From Polaromonas sp. CF318 (GTDB lineage Bacteria > Pseudomonadota > Gammaproteobacteria > Burkholderiales > Burkholderiaceae_C): DNA of 64,000 nt. The notes under the pieces were generated by a model that was not told the DNA's origin, searched no databases, and saw only the letters and a program-made list of their open reading frames with translations. Shown here one piece after another: positions 8,955 to 18,437 of the stretch. Both the position numbers and the translations under genes were made by a program. The stretch's first letter is position 1; every line of letters begins with the position of its first letter. The stretch spans positions 62,001 through 126,000 of the forward strand of contig NZ_AKIV01000060.1 in NCBI RefSeq assembly GCF_000282655.1. Direction: 5' to 3'.

Positions 8955-9938
8955 TCAGGAACGCCTCTCCAGCAATTGGGAGGCCAGCTGCGTCAAGGCA
9001 ATACTGTAAATGTTTTGAGGCAACATCTGCAAGGCATTCAGCGCACGCTGGGCCTCCAGGGCCGCGGCATCCCGGGTCGCTCGCAGCGCGCCGGTCTGCT
9101 GCACAATCGCAATGATCTGTGCCATCTGGTCGGTCCCGCCGGTTTCAATGGCCTGCCGGATAGTGGCTCGCTCCGCCTCGCTGCCGCGCTGCATCGCGAT
9201 GATCAAGGGAAGGGTTGCCTTGCCTTCCCGCAGGTCATCTCCCAGATTCTTTCCCATTTCCGACACGTCGCCGTCGTAATCAAGCACGTCGTCGATTACC
9301 TGGAATGCCGTGCCGAGCGCCTGTCCATAGTCGGCGCAGCTCTGCTCGATAGTGGGCGATGACTGCGCCAGCAGCGCTGCCAGGCGGGCGCTTGCCTCGA
9401 ACAGCTTGGCCGTTTTGGAGCGGATCACCCTGAGGTAACCCTCCTCGGACAGCGCCGCGTCATGCATATTCATGAGCTGCAGCACCTCCCCTTCCGCAAT
9501 CACATTGGTGGCTTCGGCCAGGGTTTGCATGACGCGCATGTCCCCGGCCTCCACCATCATCTGGAACGCCCGGGAGTAGAGAAAATCGCCGACCAGCACG
9601 CTCGCCGGGTTGCCAAAGGCCTCGTTAGCGGTCGCGCGGCCGCGGCGCAAAGTGGATTCGTCCACAACATCGTCATGCAGCAGGGTCGCCGTGTGGATGA
9701 ACTCCACGACAGCCGCAAGGTTGTAACGCTGGTCCCCCTGGTAGCCTAGCGCGCCGCACATCAGCAGCAAAAGCGCGGGACGCAGCCGTTTTCCGCCGGC
9801 CGCCACGATATAGCTGGAAACCTGGCTGACCAGCGGCACCTCGGACTTCAGGCGGCGCTCGATCACCATGTCCATTCCGCGCATGTCGTCGGCAATCAGG
9901 GCGAGGGCGGCGGCGGTGCTTGAAGAATTGGCAGACAA
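8955..9938 (-). CDS. ispB: Octaprenyl diphosphate synthase (polyprenyl synthetase)
   Basis: IspB extends farnesyl diphosphate with isopentenyl units to make the ubiquinone side chain. The 327-residue protein has the two aspartate-rich magnesium sites DDVVDES at 89-95 and DDVLDYDGD at 216-224, plus GGKRLRP at 49-54. The first possible start with support is TTG (9936-9938): an in-frame TAA lies 15 nt upstream and no upstream ATG exists. Starting there gives the leader length expected from E. coli IspB. It is divergent from rplU, the usual arrangement in proteobacteria. Confidence 0.94.
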   Translation of the reverse strand: MSANSSSTAAALALIADDMRGMDMVIERRLKSEVPLVSQVSSYIVAAGGKRLRPALLLLMCGALGYQGDQRYNLAAVVEFIHTATLLHDDVVDESTLRRGRATANEAFGNPASVLVGDFLYSRAFQMMVEAGDMRVMQTLAEATNVIAEGEVLQLMNMHDAALSEEGYLRVIRSKTAKLFEASARLAALLAQSSPTIEQSCADYGQALGTAFQVIDDVLDYDGDVSEMGKNLGDDLREGKATLPLIIAMQRGSEAERATIRQAIETGGTDQMAQIIAIVQQTGALRATRDAAALEAQRALNALQMLPQNIYSIALTQLASQLLERRS

Positions 9939-10044
9939 AAGGCGATCCAGACGTTAAGTTTGGGCCGATTATAGGAAGCCGCCCTGCCCGTCCCGGCTCG
10001 GCTGGCCCGGCAAACCACCCCAAAAACCCGCAAAACCGCCCCGC

Positions 10045-10073
10045 TGGCCAATTCCCACCCGCCATGCTAGAAT
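10045..10073 (+). promoter_or_regulatory. Predicted sigma70 promoter of rplU-rpmA
   Basis: The -35 box TGGCCA (10045-10050, 4 of 6 consensus bases) is separated by 17 bp from an extended -10 TGCTAGAAT (box TAGAAT 10068-10073). Transcription would start about 44 nt before the rplU ATG, which has GAGG upstream. The call is by eye. Confidence 0.6.
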
Positions 10074-10123
10074 AGTCGGCTCTGCGGAAATCCGTCTGCA
10101 GAACTCAATTTACGAGGTCTTAC

Positions 10124-10435
10124 ATGTACGCGGTCATAAAAACCGGTGGCAAACAATACAAGGTTGCTACCGGAGAAAAAATTAAAGTAGAACAGATTGC
10201 TGCGGACGTAGGCCAAGAGATCGTTATTGACCAGGTATTGGCTGTCGGCACCGGCAGCTCGATCACGGTTGGTACGCCCTTGGTGTCCGGCGCCACTGTT
10301 ACAGTCACAGTCCTTTCGCAAGGTAGGCACGACAAGGTTCGCATTTTCAAAATGCGCCGTCGCAAGCATTACCAAAAGCGCCAGGGCCACCGGCAAAACT
10401 ACACGGAACTGCAAATCGGCGCCATCGCCGGCTGA
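10124..10435 (+). CDS. rplU: 50S ribosomal protein L21
   Basis: L21 binds 23S rRNA in the large subunit. The 103-residue protein begins [14 protein letters not shown] and carries the rRNA-binding basic run [16 protein letters not shown] followed by YTELQIGAI at the C-terminus, all hallmarks of the family at its normal length. A GAGG ribosome-binding site lies before the ATG. It is the first gene of the rplU-rpmA unit and lies 27 nt before rpmA. Confidence 0.98.
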   Translation: MYAVIKTGGKQYKVATGEKIKVEQIAADVGQEIVIDQVLAVGTGSSITVGTPLVSGATVTVTVLSQGRHDKVRIFKMRRRKHYQKRQGHRQNYTELQIGAIAG

Positions 10436-10462
10436 GCAGGGACGTACCAGGAGTAACGAAAA

Positions 10463-10720
10463 ATGGCACAGAAAAAAGGCGGCGGCTCTACGCGAAACGG
10501 GCGTGATTCACAGCCCAAAATGCTGGGCGTCAAGAAATTTGGCGGCGAAGTCATCAATGCAGGCAGCATCATCGTGCGCCAGCGCGGCACCAAGTTCCAT
10601 CCAGGCGTCAATGTCGGCATCGGCAAGGACCACACCCTGTTTGCACTGGTTGACGGTTCGGTCTCGTTTTCCGTCAAAGGCGCGCTGAACAAGCACACCG
10701 TGGATGTGACACCGGCGTAA
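10463..10720 (+). CDS. rpmA: 50S ribosomal protein L27
   Basis: L27 sits near the peptidyl-transferase centre, its N-terminal tail reaching toward the tRNA ends. The 85-residue protein begins [16 protein letters not shown] and contains [15 protein letters not shown], both diagnostic. The N-terminal sequence has no Firmicutes-type cleavable extension. It follows rplU by 27 nt and is followed by an intrinsic terminator. Confidence 0.98.
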   Translation: MAQKKGGGSTRNGRDSQPKMLGVKKFGGEVINAGSIIVRQRGTKFHPGVNVGIGKDHTLFALVDGSVSFSVKGALNKHTVDVTPA

Positions 10721-10755
10721 GCTGATCACTTCGATAAGTCACTTCGACTGAAACG

Positions 10756-10782
10756 AAGCCCCGACCTGTCGGGGCTTTTTTG
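10756..10782 (+). terminator. Intrinsic terminator after rpmA
   Basis: A 9-bp GC-rich stem AAGCCCCGA/TCGGGGCTT (10756-10764 and 10769-10777) with a CCTG loop is followed directly by a T-run. This is a clean Rho-independent terminator 36 nt after the rpmA stop. It separates the ribosomal-protein unit from obgE, although partial read-through is possible. Confidence 0.9.
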
Positions 10783-10837
10783 TTTGTAAACTTGATCCGG
10801 CTCTCACCGTCCCTGTTTTAACCGCGGCACTCCCATC

Positions 10838-11923
10838 ATGAAATTTGTTGACGAAGCCTTTATTGACATTGCCGCAGGTGATGGCGGGAGTGGCTGCGTC
10901 TCGTTCAGCCACGAAAAGTACAAAGAATTCGGCGGCCCCAACGGCGGCGACGGCGGGCGCGGCGGCCACGTGTATGCGGTGGCCGACATCAACCTGAACA
11001 CCCTGGTGGACTTCCGGTTTTCGCGCCGCCACGAGGCCCGCAACGGCCAGCACGGCATGGGCTCGGACATGTTCGGCGCCAAGGGCGACGACATCATCCT
11101 CAAGATGCCGGTGGGCACCATCCTGACGGACGCCGAAACCGGCGAGGTTCTTTTTGAGCTGCTGGTTCCCGGCGAGCAGGTCCTGATCGCCAAAGGCGGC
11201 GACGGTGGTTTCGGCAACTTGCGTTTCAAGAGTTCGACCAACCGCGCGCCGCGCAGCAAGACCCCCGGCTGGCCCGGCGAGCGCAAAAGCCTCAAGCTGG
11301 AACTCAAGGTCCTGGCCGACGTCGGCCTGCTCGGCATGCCCAACGCCGGCAAGTCCACCTTCATCTCGGCGGTCTCCAATGCCCGCCCCCGCATCGCCGA
11401 CTACCCCTTCACCACACTGCACCCCAATCTGGGCGTGGTGCGGGTGGGTCCCGAGCAAAGTTTTGTGGTGGCCGACCTGCCCGGCCTGATCGAGGGAGCC
11501 TCCGAAGGCGCGGGCCTCGGACATCTCTTCCTGCGGCACCTGCAGCGCACCCGTCTGCTGCTGCACATCGTGGACCTGGCGCCCTTCGACGAGGGCGTGG
11601 ACCCGGTGGCGCAAGCCAAGGCCATCGTGGGCGAGCTCAAAAAATACGACGAAGCGCTGTATGAAAAGCCGCGCTGGCTGGTTCTCAACAAACTGGACAT
11701 GGTGGACAGCGACAAGCGCGCGGCCATCGTCAAGGATTTCGTCAAGCGCTTCAAATTCAAGGGCCCGGTGTTCGAGATTTCTGCGCTGACGCGCGAGGGC
11801 TGCGAGCACCTGATCAAGACGATCTACCAGCACGTCAAGCAGGTTCAGAAAAGCGAACAACCCGTGGAGGAAGTCGACCCGCGCTTTGCCCCGCTACCTC
11901 CTGAACCGCCGGAATCGTCCTGA
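10838..11923 (+). CDS. obgE: Obg-family GTPase (CgtA/ObgE)
   Basis: ObgE is an essential GTPase of 50S ribosome assembly and stress signalling. The 361-residue protein has the glycine-rich Obg fold (1-~158) with [14 protein letters not shown]. The G domain follows, with G1 GMPNAGKST at 166-174, G3 DLPG near 213 and G4 NKLD near 283. The C-terminal tail is short and proline-rich. It lies downstream of rplU-rpmA, as in most bacteria, but beyond their terminator. Confidence 0.97.
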   Translation: MKFVDEAFIDIAAGDGGSGCVSFSHEKYKEFGGPNGGDGGRGGHVYAVADINLNTLVDFRFSRRHEARNGQHGMGSDMFGAKGDDIILKMPVGTILTDAETGEVLFELLVPGEQVLIAKGGDGGFGNLRFKSSTNRAPRSKTPGWPGERKSLKLELKVLADVGLLGMPNAGKSTFISAVSNARPRIADYPFTTLHPNLGVVRVGPEQSFVVADLPGLIEGASEGAGLGHLFLRHLQRTRLLLHIVDLAPFDEGVDPVAQAKAIVGELKKYDEALYEKPRWLVLNKLDMVDSDKRAAIVKDFVKRFKFKGPVFEISALTREGCEHLIKTIYQHVKQVQKSEQPVEEVDPRFAPLPPEPPESS

Positions 11924-11950
11924 CCCCTTGTTTCCGGCTCTCCAGCTCCA

Positions 11951-11974
11951 GGCAGGTGCAGGGCTGCACTTGCC
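11951..11974. other. Stem-loop between obgE and proB
   Basis: Arms GGCAGGTGCA and TGCACTTGCC (9 of 10 pairs) with a GGGC loop form a stable hairpin 27 nt after the obgE stop. No T-run follows, so it is not a standard intrinsic terminator. It may act as an mRNA processing or attenuation structure before proB, or may have no function. Confidence 0.4.
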
Positions 11975-12036
11975 ACCCAACAACAATCGCTGCCCACGCC
12001 CGCGTTGACGGGACCGCAGCCTGAGAAGTACCGAAC

Positions 12037-13173
12037 ATGCAAGACAAACCCGGCTCCACCGTCCTGCGCAACGCCAGACGCATTGTGGTCAAGGTGGGTT
12101 CCAGCCTGGTCACCAATGAGGGCCGCGGGCTGGATGCGACCGCCATCGGCCAGTGGTGCGAACAGCTGGCAGCCCTCGTCAAGGACGGGCGCGAGGTGAT
12201 CATGGTGAGCAGCGGCGCCATCGCCGAGGGCATGAAACGCCTGAACTGGGGCACCCGCCCCAAAGCCATCCATGAACTGCAAGCGGCCGCCGCAGTGGGC
12301 CAGATGGGCCTGGTTCAGGTCTATGAGACCAAACTGCGCGAAAACGGCATAGGTAGCGCACAGGTCCTGCTCACGCACGCAGACCTGGCCGACCGCGAAC
12401 GCTACATCAACGCCCGCTCCACCCTGCTGGCCCTGCTGCAGCTGGGCGTCGTACCCGTCATCAATGAAAACGACACGGTGGTCAACGACGAAATCAAGTT
12501 CGGCGACAACGACACGCTGGGCGCGCTGGTGGCCAACCTGGTGGAAGCCGACGCGCTGGTCATCCTCACGGACCAGAAGGGCCTGTACACCGCCGATCCG
12601 CGCAAGGACCCGGCAGCACAGTTTGTGCACGAAGCCAAAGCCGGCGACCCGGCGCTGGAAACCATGGCGGGGGGCGCGGGCTCCAGCATTGGCAAGGGCG
12701 GCATGATCACCAAGATACTGGCCGCCAAGCGCGCAGCGGGATCGGGCGCGTCCACCGTGATTGCCTGGGGCCGCGAACCGCAGGCGCTGATCCGGCTGGT
12801 ACAGGGCGAGCCCATCGGCACCTTGCTGGTGGCGCAGACCCAGAAGCTGCAGGCGCGCAAGCAATGGATGGCCGATCACCTCCAGATGCGCGGCTCGGTC
12901 ACCGTGGACGCGGGCGCGGTGGTCAAGGTGCAAGGCGAGGGAAAAAGCCTCTTGCCCATCGGCATGACGGCGGTCCAGGGCGAGTTTTCGCGCGGCGACG
13001 TCATCGCCATACGCAGCCCGGAAGGCACGGAGATCGCGCGCGGACTGGCCAACTACTCCAGTGCCGAAGCCCGGCTGATCTGCCGCAAAGCCTCTACGGA
13101 ATTCGAGCGGCTACTGGGGTATACGGGCGAACCCGAAATGGTCCACCGCACCAACCTCGTATTGACCCGCTAA
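12037..13173 (+). CDS. proB: Glutamate 5-kinase
   Basis: ProB phosphorylates glutamate with ATP, the first committed step of proline synthesis, and is feedback-inhibited by proline in studied species. The 378-residue protein has an amino-acid kinase domain (about 1-255; [39 protein letters not shown]) and a C-terminal PUA domain (about 285-370). Start ATG 12037 gives the normal N-terminus. proA is not in the window. It lies 113 nt after obgE on the same strand. Confidence 0.97.
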   Translation: MQDKPGSTVLRNARRIVVKVGSSLVTNEGRGLDATAIGQWCEQLAALVKDGREVIMVSSGAIAEGMKRLNWGTRPKAIHELQAAAAVGQMGLVQVYETKLRENGIGSAQVLLTHADLADRERYINARSTLLALLQLGVVPVINENDTVVNDEIKFGDNDTLGALVANLVEADALVILTDQKGLYTADPRKDPAAQFVHEAKAGDPALETMAGGAGSSIGKGGMITKILAAKRAAGSGASTVIAWGREPQALIRLVQGEPIGTLLVAQTQKLQARKQWMADHLQMRGSVTVDAGAVVKVQGEGKSLLPIGMTAVQGEFSRGDVIAIRSPEGTEIARGLANYSSAEARLICRKASTEFERLLGYTGEPEMVHRTNLVLTR

Positions 13174-13205
13174 GCCCTCTCGGGTGCCCGGCGGGCCGGC
13201 CGGCC

Positions 13206-13727
13206 TTATTCGACCATCCTGAAGTTCTGGTTCTTCAAGCGCCTGACCAGCGTATCGACTGAAGTCGCGGGCGCCGCGCTGTCGCAGGCCCCGGCCCGGG
13301 CGAAGCGCAAAGCATGTTTGGACGGCATGTTTTCAAACAGCGAGCGCCATTCCGGCTTGCTCACATGGGTCCACTTTCCGTCCGGGGAATAGCGGGCATA
13401 GGTCTTGAATTCCCCAGTCGTGCAACGTATGCCTTCGTACATCACATTGCTGGCACCGCTGGCATTCGACGCCACCATGACGTAGCGCACGATCCCGTCT
13501 TTCTGGGAGATGCTGATGGTCGCCGGGTCCACGCCATAGACCAGTTGGGAATTGGGCGAGACCTCAAAGGTGATCAGTTTCTTGACGTCAAACGCCGGCG
13601 GCGGCGGTGTCTCGATTTCCTTCCAGTCGGCGGGGTCCTCGAGCACGTATACCTGGGCTTGTGCCGGACCCGAGGCGTTAAGCGCCATCAGGAAGAAGGT
13701 GGCCAAAAAGGCCCATTTGAATTTCAT
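13206..13727 (-). CDS. CNP1-like exported protein
   Basis: The 173-residue protein has a clear signal peptide (about residues 1-25, ending GPAQAQ). The mature part, with [12 protein letters not shown], near-central [17 protein letters not shown] and a C-terminal lysine/arginine-rich segment, resembles the CNP1-like family (named after a cryptic neisserial protein). The function of that family is unknown; a periplasmic or outer-membrane-associated role is inferred from the signal peptide. Its start overlaps the rppH stop by 4 nt, so it is translated with rppH. Confidence 0.8.
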   Translation of the reverse strand: MKFKWAFLATFFLMALNASGPAQAQVYVLEDPADWKEIETPPPPAFDVKKLITFEVSPNSQLVYGVDPATISISQKDGIVRYVMVASNASGASNVMYEGIRCTTGEFKTYARYSPDGKWTHVSKPEWRSLFENMPSKHALRFARAGACDSAAPATSVDTLVRRLKNQNFRMVE

Positions 13728-14425
13728 GGTTTTGTGTTGGTGGGATCCGCGCCCAGACTGGTTTGCGGATCGGGTTCAAAGGTGGCGCCTGGCGGCAATT
13801 CAAAAGAGGCGCCCGGCCGGATCTGGGCGTGAAAAGACTCGCCCGCGGCATGGAATCCGGCTTCGCCCGGCGGGTTCGAATGGTCGCGCTGGTGCAAGCC
13901 GCCGCGCAGATAGCGGTTGCGATGATCGGGGCGCGGCTCGGCCCGGTTGTCCACGCGCGGAACAAACCTTGCGAGCTCGGTCAGCGCCATTTCGTAGACA
14001 CCGCGCTTGAATTCGACCACCACGTCCAGCGGCACCCAGTAGTCATTCCAGCGCCAGGCATCGAATTCGGGATGGTCGGTGGCGCGCAGGTTCAAATCCC
14101 AGTCGTGCCCGACCAGCTGAAGGAGAAACCAGATTTGTTTCTGGCCTTTGTAATGTCCGCGCGCATCGCGGCGGATGAACCGGTCAGGCACCTCATAGCG
14201 CAACCAGTCTCGGGTTCGGGCCAGCACATTCACATGCTGCGGCAACAGCCCCACTTCTTCATGCAACTCGCGGTACATGGCCTGCTCGGGATTTTCGCCC
14301 CGATCAATGCCACCCTGCGGAAACTGCCACGAGTGGGTACGGATACGTTTGCCCCAAAATACCTGACTTCTCTGGTTGAGCAAGATGATGCCGACGTTGG
14401 GCCTAAAGCCGTCCCGGTCAAGCAT
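13724..14425 (-). CDS. rppH: RNA pyrophosphohydrolase (Nudix)
   Basis: RppH removes pyrophosphate from mRNA 5' ends and so starts RNase E-dependent decay. The 233-residue protein has the family N-terminus [17 protein letters not shown] and the Nudix box running from [12 protein letters not shown] through RELHEEVGL. The start is placed at the ATG ending at 14425, because GAGG lies 7 nt before it, rather than at a TTG two codons earlier. A long proline-rich C-terminal extension beyond the ~170-residue core is common in beta-proteobacterial RppH. It is divergent from proS. Confidence 0.95.
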   Translation of the reverse strand: MLDRDGFRPNVGIILLNQRSQVFWGKRIRTHSWQFPQGGIDRGENPEQAMYRELHEEVGLLPQHVNVLARTRDWLRYEVPDRFIRRDARGHYKGQKQIWFLLQLVGHDWDLNLRATDHPEFDAWRWNDYWVPLDVVVEFKRGVYEMALTELARFVPRVDNRAEPRPDHRNRYLRGGLHQRDHSNPPGEAGFHAAGESFHAQIRPGASFELPPGATFEPDPQTSLGADPTNTKP

Positions 14426-14548
14426 AATCAAACCTCAAATTTTTTAAACTGAGTCCATTATGCACAGCGAAGGCCCCAGCGCCAAGCGCACGGCGGGCTG
14501 CAGCACCTTTTCCCCCATTTCCAACCCCGGAATCCCCGAAAACCGCCC

Positions 14549-16291
14549 ATGAAAGCCTCCCAGTTCTTCATTTCCACCCTCAAGGAAGCCCCTGCCGACG
14601 CGGAGGTCGTCAGCCACCAGCTCATGATGCGGGCCGGCATGATCAAGAAACTGGGCGCCGGCGTTTACAACTACATGCCCATGGGCCTGCGCGTGATCCG
14701 CAAGGTCGAAGCCATCGTGCGCGAGGAAATGAACCGCGCCGGAGCCGTGGAAATGACCATGCCGGTGATCCAGCCGGCCGAACTCTGGCAGGAAACCGGC
14801 CGTTTTGAAAAAATGGGTCCCGAACTGCTGCGCATCAAGGATCGCCACGGCCGCGACTTCGTGGTTCAGCCGACCAGCGAAGAAGTCGTCACCGACGTGA
14901 TGCGCCAGGACATCAAGAGCTACAAGCAACTGCCGAAGAACCTGTACCAGATCCAAACTAAATTCCGCGACGAACGCCGGCCACGCTTTGGTCTGATGCG
15001 CGGGCGCGAGTTCATCATGAAGGACGCCTACAGCTTCGACCGCGACCAGGCCGGCGCCAAGGCCAGCTACCAGGCCATGGCGGCCGCCTACCGCAGGATT
15101 TTTGACCGCTTCGGCCTGAGCTACCGCGCGGTGGCCGCCGACAGCGGCGCCATAGGCGGCGACCTCAGCGAGGAGTTCCAGGTGATCGCCGCGACCGGCG
15201 AGGACGCCATCGTCTACTGCCCCGGCAGCGACTACGCCGCCAACATGGAAAAAGCCGAGGCACTGCCGCCACAGGGTGCGCGCAAGCCGGCGTCGCAAGC
15301 CATGGCCAAGACGCCGACGCCCGGCAAGGCCACCTGCGCCGACGTGGCCGAATTGCTGGGCATCCCGCTGGACACCACCGTCAAGTCGCTGGTGCTGGCC
15401 ACCGACGAGCTCGACGAGGCGGGCAAGCCCGTCAAATCGCAGGTCTGGCTGCTGCTGCTGCGCGGCGACCACGACATGAACGAAGTCAAGGTCGGCAAGG
15501 TACCGGGCCTGGCGGATTTCCGCTTCGCGACCCTGCCCGAGATCGAAGACCATTTCGGCTGCAAGCCGGGTTACCTCGGCCCGCTGAACCTGAAAAAGCC
15601 CGTCAAGCTGGTGGTGGACCGCGAAGCCGCCGCGCTGACCGACTGGGTGTGCGGCGCCAATGAAGTGGATTTCCACATGACCGGCGTCAACTGGGGCCGC
15701 GACCTGCCCGAACCTGAGCTGGTGGTGGACCTGCGAAACGTGGTGGCCGGCGACCCGTCGCCGGACGGCAAAGGCGCGCTGGCGATAGAGCGCGGCATCG
15801 AGATCGGCCACGTGTTCTACCTCGGCACCAAATACAGCCAGGCCATGAACGCCACCTTCCTGGGCGAGAACGGCAAGCCGCAATTCATGGAGATGGGCTG
15901 CTACGGCATAGGCATTACGCGCCTGCCCGCCGCGGCCATCGAGCAGAACCACGACGAGCGCGGCATCATCTGGCCCGACGCCATCGCGCCCTTCACCGTG
16001 GTGCTGTGCCCCATCAGTCCCGACCGCTTTCCCGAAGTCGAAGCCGCCGCGAACAAGCTTTATGGCGAGTTGCTCGCGGCCGGTGTGGACGTGATCCTGG
16101 ACGACCGGGGCGAGCGGCCCGGTGCCATGTTCGCCGACTGGGAATTGATAGGCGTGCCGCATCGCGTCACCATAGGCGATCGCGGTCTCAAGGACGGCCA
16201 GCTCGAGTACCAGCACCGCCGCGACGCGGCTTCCAGCAAGATCGACGTGGCAACCGCCTTTGACTTCCTCAAGGGAAAGCTGGCGCTTTGA
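14549..16291 (+). CDS. proS: Prolyl-tRNA synthetase, bacterial type
   Basis: ProS charges tRNA-Pro with proline. The 580-residue protein has class II synthetase motifs 1-3 (N-terminal [13 protein letters not shown], then [16 protein letters not shown], later [14 protein letters not shown]). The INS editing domain is inserted between motifs 2 and 3 (roughly 225-400), which deacylates Ala-tRNA-Pro. An anticodon-binding domain follows. This is the long prokaryotic form of normal length. It is divergent from rppH, and the lytic transglycosylase gene starts 7 nt after it. Confidence 0.97.
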   Translation: MKASQFFISTLKEAPADAEVVSHQLMMRAGMIKKLGAGVYNYMPMGLRVIRKVEAIVREEMNRAGAVEMTMPVIQPAELWQETGRFEKMGPELLRIKDRHGRDFVVQPTSEEVVTDVMRQDIKSYKQLPKNLYQIQTKFRDERRPRFGLMRGREFIMKDAYSFDRDQAGAKASYQAMAAAYRRIFDRFGLSYRAVAADSGAIGGDLSEEFQVIAATGEDAIVYCPGSDYAANMEKAEALPPQGARKPASQAMAKTPTPGKATCADVAELLGIPLDTTVKSLVLATDELDEAGKPVKSQVWLLLLRGDHDMNEVKVGKVPGLADFRFATLPEIEDHFGCKPGYLGPLNLKKPVKLVVDREAAALTDWVCGANEVDFHMTGVNWGRDLPEPELVVDLRNVVAGDPSPDGKGALAIERGIEIGHVFYLGTKYSQAMNATFLGENGKPQFMEMGCYGIGITRLPAAAIEQNHDERGIIWPDAIAPFTVVLCPISPDRFPEVEAAANKLYGELLAAGVDVILDDRGERPGAMFADWELIGVPHRVTIGDRGLKDGQLEYQHRRDAASSKIDVATAFDFLKGKLAL

Positions 16292-16298
16292 GTTTTTC

Positions 16299-16973
16299 AT
16301 GGTTTCCGTGCGCTCATTGACCATGTCCGCATCCGGTGCCGCCCCGACAAAGGCGCAAGGGCTCTCCAGGCGAAGCTGCCTGGCTTTGCCCCTGGCCTGC
16401 AGCCCCCTGCTGCTGGCCGGGCGGGCTCACGCCGGCGCGCAAATTGAGGAGCCGCTGGTCGACTCGGTGCGCACCGCGCTGAGCTCTGCCATCGCCAACC
16501 AGGCGCCTCCCGTGCCCGAGTTCAAGGACACGGAAAGCCGCCTGGTCTACCTGCGCTGGCTGGGCGCCATGAGCGACCGGCTCAAGAAGAAAAAACCCGA
16601 ATTCCAGGTCCGCAAGGAGTTTTTGCAAACCGTCTGGTACGAAAGCAAACGCGCCGGGCTGGACACCACGCTGGTGTTGGGCCTGATCCAGGTCGAGAGC
16701 AACTTCCGCAAATTCGCGGTCAGCAACGTGGGCGCGCGCGGCTATATGCAGGTCATGCCCTTCTGGACACGCGTGATCGGGGACGGTGACCCGGGCAAGC
16801 TCTTTCACATGCAAACCAACCTGCGCTTTGGCTGCGTGATCCTGCGCCACTACCTGGACAGAGAGCGCGGCGACCTCTTCATGGGCTTGGGACGCTACAA
16901 CGGTTCACGCGGCAAATCGCCCTACCCGGACGCTGTGCTGGGGGCGAGTAAAAACTGGGTATTTGCCGGCTGA
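16299..16973 (+). CDS. Lytic transglycosylase, SLT domain
   Basis: This 224-residue exported protein likely cleaves peptidoglycan glycan strands to 1,6-anhydromuramyl products. The SLT fold is shown by GLIQVESNF with the catalytic glutamate near 133, GARGYMQVMPFW, and a C-terminal GLGRYNGSRGKSPYP. The leader contains a twin arginine (SRRSCLALP, residues 23-31) before a hydrophobic core ending AGRAHAG, so export could be Tat- or Sec-dependent. The ATG at 16299 is chosen as the first start after the proS stop; the ATG at 16323 is an alternative. I cannot place it within a named Mlt class. Confidence 0.88.
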   Translation: MVSVRSLTMSASGAAPTKAQGLSRRSCLALPLACSPLLLAGRAHAGAQIEEPLVDSVRTALSSAIANQAPPVPEFKDTESRLVYLRWLGAMSDRLKKKKPEFQVRKEFLQTVWYESKRAGLDTTLVLGLIQVESNFRKFAVSNVGARGYMQVMPFWTRVIGDGDPGKLFHMQTNLRFGCVILRHYLDRERGDLFMGLGRYNGSRGKSPYPDAVLGASKNWVFAG

Positions 16974-16998
16974 GGCGTTCCGGCGAAGCAGCGAAAAA

Positions 16999-17460
16999 TC
17001 AGCAGGTCGCGCCGGCAAAACCCCGTTCCTGGGCAAACCACGCCAGCACCGGCACCGTGCCCGGCAAGACAGGCTGCACGCTGACCGGCAGCGACTGCCA
17101 GGCGAAAGATTGGCCCTCATGCATCTGCAGCTCACCGGTCCACTCGAACACCTTGCAGAAATTCAGGCGCACCAGCGCGTGTGGGTAGTCGACCATCTCG
17201 ACCTTCCAGGGATGGACCGCGCCTATGGTCACGCCGATTTCTTCCTGCAGTTCGCGGCGCAGCGCGGCCTCGACGCTTTCGCCCTGCTCCAGCTTGCCGC
17301 CTGGGAACTCCCAGTAGCCTTCGTAGACCTTGCCGGGCGGGCGAGATGTCAGCAGGAAGTCGCCATCGGGGCGGATCAAAACGCCCACCGCGACATCGAC
17401 CACCTTGCGGTCCGCGCCACCCTCACGCGGCCGTTCACCGTCGGCGACCAGCACGCTCAT
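16999..17460 (-). CDS. Nudix hydrolase, MutT-like (probable 8-oxo-dGTP diphosphatase)
   Basis: The 153-residue cytosolic protein carries a full Nudix box at about 54-76 (GGKLEQGESVEAALRRELQEE plus IGV) preceded by GYWEFP, the pattern of MutT, which removes oxidised dGTP. Length exceeds the 129 residues of E. coli MutT because of an N-terminal extension that begins at the start overlapping the DUF815 gene stop by 4 nt. Substrate cannot be proven from sequence, so the mutT name is only likely. It is convergent with the lytic transglycosylase gene. Confidence 0.85.
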   Translation of the reverse strand: MSVLVADGERPREGGADRKVVDVAVGVLIRPDGDFLLTSRPPGKVYEGYWEFPGGKLEQGESVEAALRRELQEEIGVTIGAVHPWKVEMVDYPHALVRLNFCKVFEWTGELQMHEGQSFAWQSLPVSVQPVLPGTVPVLAWFAQERGFAGATC

Positions 17461-18431
17461 GTCGAGTGGTCTGGGGCCTGGTCGGCCGGCTCAGGCGATG
17501 CAGTGGCGGACGCGCCCGGCCGCTCGTAGGCCGCAATGGGCGCCGCCGCCACGGGCCGGCTGGCCGTGTCGCGGCCGGCGTAGTCGCGGGCAAACTGGTA
17601 GGCCACGCGGCCGCTGCGCGAGCCCCGTTCCAGCGCCCAGACCAGGGACGCCGGCTTTGCCGCGGCAATCGCATCCTGGCCCACGCCAAAAGACGACAGC
17701 CACTGCGCGACGATGGTCAGGTATTCGTCCTGGCTGAAGGGATAAAAGCTGACCCAGAGGCCGAAACGTTCGGACAGCGAAATCTTCTCTTCGACCACCT
17801 CTCCGGGATGCACCTCACCATCGTCCCCATGGGTATAGGTGAGGTTCTCCGTCATGTACTCGGGCAGCAGGTGTCGCCGGTTGCTGGTGGCGTAGATCAG
17901 CACATTGGGCGTGGCCGCCGCGACCGAACCATCCAGGATGGACTTGAGCGCCTTGTAGCCCGGCTCACCCTCCTCAAAACTCAGGTCGTCGCAAAAGACG
18001 ATGAATTTTTCAGGCAGGCCGGACACCACGTCGACGATGTCCGGCAGGTCGGTCAGGTCGGCTTTGTCGACTTCAATCAGGCGCAGGCCGCGCGAGGAAT
18101 ATTCATTGAGGCAGGCCTTGATCAACGAGGACTTGCCGGTGCCGCGCGCGCCCGTCAGCAACACGTTGTTGGCGGGCTTGCCCAGCACAAACTGCTCGGT
18201 GTTGCGCTTGATCTTTTCCTTCTGGTCTTCGATTTCCTTGAGGTCACCCAGGCGCATGTTGCCGATGTGTCGCACCGGCTCCAGCGAGCCGTGGCCGGAA
18301 CTGCGCTTGCGGTAGCGGTAAGCGATCGAGGCGCTCCAGTCCGGCGCGGCCAGCGGCTGCGGCAGCACGGATTCGATCCGCGCCATCAGGGATTCGACGC
18401 GGGCGATCAGGCGCTCAAACTGCTCGTTCAT
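17457..18431 (-). CDS. DUF815-family AAA ATPase
   Basis: The 324-residue cytosolic protein has Walker A GARGTGKS at 94-101, Walker B VFCDDLSFE at 145-153 and a sensor-like ATSNRRHLLP near 181-190. These place it in the DUF815 ATP-binding family of the AAA+ type. The molecular role of this family is not established. It lies 6 nt after argJ and overlaps the Nudix gene by 4 nt, so all three share one transcript. In Comamonadaceae this ATPase-Nudix pair downstream of argJ appears to be a stable arrangement, which I infer from memory. Confidence 0.88.
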   Translation of the reverse strand: MNEQFERLIARVESLMARIESVLPQPLAAPDWSASIAYRYRKRSSGHGSLEPVRHIGNMRLGDLKEIEDQKEKIKRNTEQFVLGKPANNVLLTGARGTGKSSLIKACLNEYSSRGLRLIEVDKADLTDLPDIVDVVSGLPEKFIVFCDDLSFEEGEPGYKALKSILDGSVAAATPNVLIYATSNRRHLLPEYMTENLTYTHGDDGEVHPGEVVEEKISLSERFGLWVSFYPFSQDEYLTIVAQWLSSFGVGQDAIAAAKPASLVWALERGSRSGRVAYQFARDYAGRDTASRPVAAAPIAAYERPGASATASPEPADQAPDHST

Positions 18432-18437
18432 GCGGGC

